The position numbers and the translations under genes are program-made. Under the pieces are notes generated by a model. That model ran no database searches. It was not told the DNA's origin and saw nothing but the letters and a program-made list of their open reading frames with translations. This document shows positions 59,670 through 64,000 of a DNA stretch of 64,000 nt, one piece after another; position 1 is the first letter of the stretch; each line of letters begins with the position of its first letter. The stretch is from Sulfurimonas sp. (GTDB lineage: Bacteria > Campylobacterota > Campylobacteria > Campylobacterales > Sulfurimonadaceae). The stretch covers positions 1 to 64,000 of the forward strand of contig NZ_JAHYJB010000008.1 in NCBI RefSeq assembly GCF_019429335.1. The letters are read 5' to 3'.

Positions 59670-61322
59670 TTATATATATCGTGGAACTATAATCTCTAAA
59701 GAGCTTAAAATCTCTTCGTTTGCCTCTTCATGTTCAAAATAGCTATACTCTTCATGAGCTTGTCGCTCATTGTGTCTCTGCTGGTGTCCCCCGCCGGCAT
59801 TGGTATCGCTGTTTTGCTGCCCGTTACTAAAGTTTAATGTAGCATTATTTATTCCATTGTTGCTCAACTGCACTCTGAGCTCATTTGCGTTCATTGATAG
59901 GGTATTTATCGCTGTGTTGTTTGAACTGATACTCACATGTAGATTTTTACCTCTTTGGACTATAGTCAGATCAACCTCGCCCAATCTTTGCGGATTTAAC
60001 TGCAATTTTACTCTTGTAAAAGGAGATTTGTAATCCTCTATCGCACTCTTTACATCGGCTGACAGATACCTAATCATCTGTTTTGCTTCATTCAGTTTAA
60101 CTTCAAAACTATCACTCTTATGGGTTGTCAATGATTCCATTTTAGCTGATGACGAACTCTGCTCCGCGGACGAGGAAGTGCCATGCAGAAGGTGCTCTAG
60201 AGTTTTTGCACTCTCAGTCGTAGCCGTTGGTGCGATTACTTTGGCGGTTGCAACTGAAAAATCAGCCGTTAGCGCAGAGTTGTTTGTTGAGGGTTTTTCG
60301 CCGCGCAACAGAAGCTTGAGAGTCTCATCTGCTCTCTCTTTTGGTCTCTTTTGCTCTGATTTAAAAGAGTGGCTGTTTGCTTTAACCTGAACTATCTGCT
60401 CTGTTGATGTATGCTCAGCCACTGCTTGCGCCTTGAATAGAGGCGTATGTTTTATCTCTTTTTGAATCTCTGCAAATTTCCCATCAAGTTTAATCTCATT
60501 TTGTTCTATCTTTGAAGCCGATAAGTTACTGACAGCTGCATTTTTTTGCTTTTCGTCCGTCTGCACCGTTTGAGCTTTTTTCTCCACAGATACCTCTTTT
60601 GGCGCTTCGGCTTTCGCCTCTTTTTGTGCTTCTGCCGTTAACGCTTTCGACGCCTCACCCTTCGCCTCTTTTTGTGCTTCTGTTCTTAACCCTTTTGGCG
60701 TTTCGGTTTTAAGCTCTTTTTCTGAGACCGTTTTTTTCTCTATAACCGCCTCTTTTGCAATCTCACTCTTCCCATCTTTTGCGACCATAGCTTTGACATC
60801 TTCTTGCCTAACTCCCCTTTGTGCATTCGACTTAACCTCTTCAAAGCTTATTTTAGTTATATCTATGCCGAACTTTTTAGCTGCTTCAACCAGCCCCTTA
60901 AGCGTATTCGGAAGATCTTTTATCTCAGCTTTTTTGTAGCCTTCACTCTCTTGTATTTTTGCTTTGATATAATTTTTTGCTTCACCTACGAGCACTCTTA
61001 TATCTGTTTTTGACAAAGCAGCGGTTAGTTTTGGATTTAGTTCCAACGGCTCCATGGTTTTGTTAGGAGCCAAATTTTCTTCACTTTTTAAAAGAGCGTG
61101 TGGCGAATCTTTCTTTAAAGAGGTGCTTTTTGCTGTTTTTAGGCTTTTTTCTTCATCTCCAAGAGATAATATCAAAGAGCCATTTTGAACAATCTTGGCA
61201 TCCTTTTTATCACTTACGCCTCTTAAAAGGTCTGAAAATGAGAGGGCAGGCTTCTCTTTTGGCACCGATAAATTTAATGGTGAAGATGATGCTTTACTGC
61301 TTTTAGCATTTGCTACTATCAT
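59670..61322 (-). CDS. fliK: Flagellar hook-length control protein FliK
   Basis: C-terminal 'PFTRVKLQLNPQRLGEVDLTIVQRGKNLHVSISSNNTAINTL'; low-complexity N-terminal region; hook operon position. Confidence 0.88.
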   Translation of the reverse strand: MIVANAKSSKASSSPLNLSVPKEKPALSFSDLLRGVSDKKDAKIVQNGSLILSLGDEEKSLKTAKSTSLKKDSPHALLKSEENLAPNKTMEPLELNPKLTAALSKTDIRVLVGEAKNYIKAKIQESEGYKKAEIKDLPNTLKGLVEAAKKFGIDITKISFEEVKSNAQRGVRQEDVKAMVAKDGKSEIAKEAVIEKKTVSEKELKTETPKGLRTEAQKEAKGEASKALTAEAQKEAKAEAPKEVSVEKKAQTVQTDEKQKNAAVSNLSASKIEQNEIKLDGKFAEIQKEIKHTPLFKAQAVAEHTSTEQIVQVKANSHSFKSEQKRPKERADETLKLLLRGEKPSTNNSALTADFSVATAKVIAPTATTESAKTLEHLLHGTSSSAEQSSSSAKMESLTTHKSDSFEVKLNEAKQMIRYLSADVKSAIEDYKSPFTRVKLQLNPQRLGEVDLTIVQRGKNLHVSISSNNTAINTLSMNANELRVQLSNNGINNATLNFSNGQQNSDTNAGGGHQQRHNERQAHEEYSYFEHEEANEEILSSLEIIVPRYI

Positions 61323-61366
61323 TACCCGCTCCTTTGTATTTTTTTATTAAAGATTTTAGGATTATC

Positions 61367-61383
61367 AGCATAAACTATTCCAC
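61367..61383 (-). promoter_or_regulatory. Sigma-54-type promoter candidate upstream of the fliK-flgD-flgE operon
   Basis: Minus strand GTGGAATAGTTTATGCT: GG-N10-GC spacing, about 45-60 bp upstream of fliK. Confidence 0.45.
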
Positions 61384-61404
61384 TCTTAAACCGATATAGT
61401 CCAC

Positions 61405-61656
61405 ATGATTAAATTACTATTTTTATTACCTCCCATACTGTTGGCGGCACAAACTCCATTTGGTGCCGTTACGGCAAAAAATGTTGATACGTCTGCTTAT
61501 GAGGCAAAGAAGAGCCAAGAAGTAGAGCAGGCCTCTAAAAATGTAAAAGTAACATGTAGATTGGTGTGTGATAAAAAAGTGTATAAAGAGCAGAGGATAT
61601 CAGAGGCGATAGAGTTTTATAAAAACTCTAAAGATTATGGGTTTAATAGGGATTAA
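61405..61656 (+). CDS. Small exported hypothetical protein
   Basis: 83 aa with N-terminal signal-like 'MIKLLFLLPPILLAAQTPFG'. Confidence 0.6.
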   Translation: MIKLLFLLPPILLAAQTPFGAVTAKNVDTSAYEAKKSQEVEQASKNVKVTCRLVCDKKVYKEQRISEAIEFYKNSKDYGFNRD

Positions 61657-62059
61657 AGCTATTAAGGCATACTAAGTCGTTGTGGTATGTAGCGCTTAGG
61701 ACATCTCTTAACTCAGAGATTAGTGCCTCAGGCTTCTCCCCATCAACCGGATAACTTACCATAAACGAATTCAAATTTTTGGCAAAAAACTCTTCAAACA
61801 TATTTTTTACGATTTGCGCACCATACTTATCCGTATATGGGAGCACAAAAAAGTAGTCAGCATTATTGTTTACTATTGCGTCAGAATTTCTAAGTATTTG
61901 CTCCAGCGAGCTCTCTATGACCGACTCCTTGACTGCTGAAAAATCGCAATACAGCAGGGTAAAACTCTCGGCACGATTCTCATCGAGCCTCTGCGCCAAA
62001 CCTATGCTTAAATCTAAAAGTTGTCTAAAATTGTCAAATCCAAAGTGTATGCCAGCCAT
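61643..62059 (-). CDS. Hypothetical protein
   Basis: 138 aa, no recognised domain; overlaps the convergent ORF by 14 nt at the 3' ends. Confidence 0.6.
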   Translation of the reverse strand: MAGIHFGFDNFRQLLDLSIGLAQRLDENRAESFTLLYCDFSAVKESVIESSLEQILRNSDAIVNNNADYFFVLPYTDKYGAQIVKNMFEEFFAKNLNSFMVSYPVDGEKPEALISELRDVLSATYHNDLVCLNSFNPY

Positions 62060-62117
62060 GATTTACCTCAAGTTTTAAAGTTTCAAAAAGTATATCCTAA
62101 AAAAATAGAAATAGAAA

Positions 62118-63098
62118 TTACTGCATTATCGCGTATGATTTTATCTCATCTCTAGAAGCAAAAGGAGTGGCTTGAATCTCCTCATCGTCAAGACTAAGCA
62201 TGTAGCTTATGTTCTTGTCACTTTTGCAATATGTGAGAATTATTTTTGCTGCAAGCTCTTTGTCTGAGTCTGTTGCATTTTTGCTAAGAAGTGAGTGCGG
62301 GCCAGGCAGACCGATTGCCTTTACGTGGTAATATTTGTCATTGTTTATATCTTGGAGACGTGCGTTCTCCTCTTGATTTCTTCCCACTACAAGCTTTGAG
62401 CCGTCTTTGAGGCGTAAATGACGACCATATTTCATCACAGGGATATCTTTTACTTCAAACTTATCATACTTGATAAAATCAAACATCTTTTTAGCAAAGT
62501 TCTCATCCGTTAAAAGGCATCCGCCGCCCGGGCTCTCAAAATTTTCCAGGCCTATCTCTTTAGCAAGTTCAAGCTGTCTTTCGCGACTTCTTCCCACAAT
62601 CTCTTCAAGTTTGTCTCTGTTCACCCATCCATTTATCTCGGCAATTGTAGGAGCGAGGGCTTTGGCAGATAGCGGACGAAGGAGCAGTCCGTCACAGTTG
62701 CTCTCGTTTAAAACTGTCTGCATAGCGTCTTTATTTTGGCTCATCGGACGTTGTCCTAAAACCTCGCCGCTAATCAAAAATGAGGCGCCCTCCGCCTCCA
62801 TAACTCTTTTTGCCACCGCAAACATCTTTGTATGACAATCGATGCATGGGTTAAAATTTTTGCCATAACCATGTTTTGGGTCAAAGAGTACATCTTGCAA
62901 AAATTCACTCTCAATATTTATTATTTTTAGCTGGGCACCGACCTGAGCGCACATACTCTGCATATGCCCAAGTCTATCTTTTGTGCTTCCAAAACCGGTG
63001 CTTATATTTACAGCCAAAACTTCTATGCCTTGGTCTATTATAAGTTTCATCGCCAAAGTTGAGTCTAATCCACCGCTAAATAGTGCTATTGCTTTCAT
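62118..63098 (-). CDS. MnmA/ThiI-like PP-loop ATPase (tRNA thiolation-like)
   Basis: 'MKAIALFSGGLDSTLAMKLI' PP-loop; 'FNPCIDCHTKMF'; 'SPGGGCLLTDENFAKKM'. Confidence 0.85.
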   Translation of the reverse strand: MKAIALFSGGLDSTLAMKLIIDQGIEVLAVNISTGFGSTKDRLGHMQSMCAQVGAQLKIINIESEFLQDVLFDPKHGYGKNFNPCIDCHTKMFAVAKRVMEAEGASFLISGEVLGQRPMSQNKDAMQTVLNESNCDGLLLRPLSAKALAPTIAEINGWVNRDKLEEIVGRSRERQLELAKEIGLENFESPGGGCLLTDENFAKKMFDFIKYDKFEVKDIPVMKYGRHLRLKDGSKLVVGRNQEENARLQDINNDKYYHVKAIGLPGPHSLLSKNATDSDKELAAKIILTYCKSDKNISYMLSLDDEEIQATPFASRDEIKSYAIMQ

Positions 63099-63138
63099 CT
63101 TCTTCCTTGTAAAATTGATAGTTTTATCTCATATTACG

Positions 63139-63232
63139 CATTAAAACGAACAAGTCCGTTTTAATGGCATGAACTAAAGTCCCTACAACTCTCCTTATGC
63201 TACGAAAAACTTTGTTTTTCGAGAATTATAAG
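63139..63232. repeat. Intergenic three-hairpin repeat family E, copy 3
   Basis: CATTAAAACG-aacaagtc-CGTTTTAATG; degenerate middle hairpin; CGAAAAA-ctttg-TTTTTCG then agaat. Confidence 0.88.
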
Positions 63233-63260
63233 GTCAGATTTTATTTAATGAAATTATACA

Positions 63261-64000
63261 CTACTTATTTCTTCTTCCGCCAGAGGAGCCTCTTGATGAG
63301 CCTTGAGACGATTTAGCATTTCCTGCTTTGCCGCTCTCTGATTTGCCAGAAGGCCTTTGACCTCTTTGTCCCCTGTTACCGCCTTGGTTTATCGGCTCTG
63401 CTTTTATGCTTGGGTCTGGTTTAAAATCTTTTAGCCATACTTTTGGGATATCGTTTTTAATCAGCTTCTCTATGTTTGCAAGATACTCATGCTCATCTAT
63501 ACAAACAAGCGATATTGCTTCGCCCTCGCTGCCGGCACGTCCTGTTCGCCCAATTCTGTGAACATAATCCTCAGAGACGTTTGGAAGCTCGTAGTTTATT
63601 ACATGTGGAAGCTGGTCTATATCTATCCCTCTAGCTGCGATATCCGTTGCGACCAAAACCTTTACCTCACCGTTTTTAAAGTCGGCTAAGGCTTTTGTTC
63701 TTGCATTCTGGCTCTTGTTTCCGTGTATCGCAACGGCTGTTATACCATCCTTTTCAAGCTGCCCGGTAAGACGGTTGGCCCCATGTTTTGTTCTTGTAAA
63801 GACAAGCACCTGTTTCCATTTGCCCTCGTTTATAAGATGTGTTAAAAGTTCGCGCTTACGCTCTTTATCAACAGGATAAACCACCTGCTTTACACTCTCT
63901 GAAGCTCTGTTTGGACGTGCCACTTCTATTAAAACCGGAGAGTTTAGCAACTTGTCTGAGAGTTTTTTTATCTCATCTGAGTATGTAGCCGAGAAGAGCA
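63261..64000 (-). CDS. DEAD-box RNA helicase (RhlE-like), N-terminal part outside the window
   Basis: Frame stays open to the right edge ([43 protein letters not shown]); '[41 protein letters not shown]', RG/SG-rich tail. Confidence 0.93.
   Translation of the reverse strand, partial: LFSATYSDEIKKLSDKLLNSPVLIEVARPNRASESVKQVVYPVDKERKRELLTHLINEGKWKQVLVFTRTKHGANRLTGQLEKDGITAVAIHGNKSQNARTKALADFKNGEVKVLVATDIAARGIDIDQLPHVINYELPNVSEDYVHRIGRTGRAGSEGEAISLVCIDEHEYLANIEKLIKNDIPKVWLKDFKPDPSIKAEPINQGGNRGQRGQRPSGKSESGKAGNAKSSQGSSRGSSGGRRNK

Overview
The window looks like a chromosomal segment of a Campylobacterota (Sulfurimonas-like) bacterium. This is inferred from gene content and codon style; no search was run. 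Mostly core/housekeeping content: a cobalamin nucleotide-loop cluster (cobQ-cobU/P-cobS-cobC ... cobT), a NIT-PAS-PAS-GGDEF-EAL regulator, a Na/Pi cotransporter, slyD, a SUV3-like helicase, nucleotide-sugar genes (epimerase, UGD-like), ppsA, a P-type ATPase, a metal ABC uptake cluster, two MscS channels, split PAS/CZB-chemoreceptor pairs, a LapG/LapD pair, an Sdh/Frd-like AB pair, purT, a hook operon (fliK-flgD-flgE plus a second flgE), a tRNA-Ser and a DEAD-box helicase running off the right edge. Accessory material: a possible IS21-like terminus, a TA pair whose toxin is cut by an IS4/IS701-like element with 22-bp TIRs, a RhuM-Fic / DinD-fragment / PLD-nuclease block, and an RHH-MazF TA pair. 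The strongest unusual signal is a hot-spot at 20557-22269. There a tiny GIY-YIG nuclease gene is bracketed by inverted hairpin repeats of a family 5'-GTC-[arm]-GAGCGAAGCGA-[arm']-CTCT whose arms differ but stay complementary. The family also occurs as a gene-less inverted pair, as tandem arrays of half-hairpins, and as two insertions read in different frames inside the neighbouring epimerase CDS. Two other hairpin repeat families with compensatory arm changes occur in intergenic space (3 copies and 2 copies). A B12-binding radical SAM gene carries a perfect A_AAA_AAG slippery site exactly at a -1 frame break, and a C9 tract in the loop of a 10-bp hairpin just upstream.
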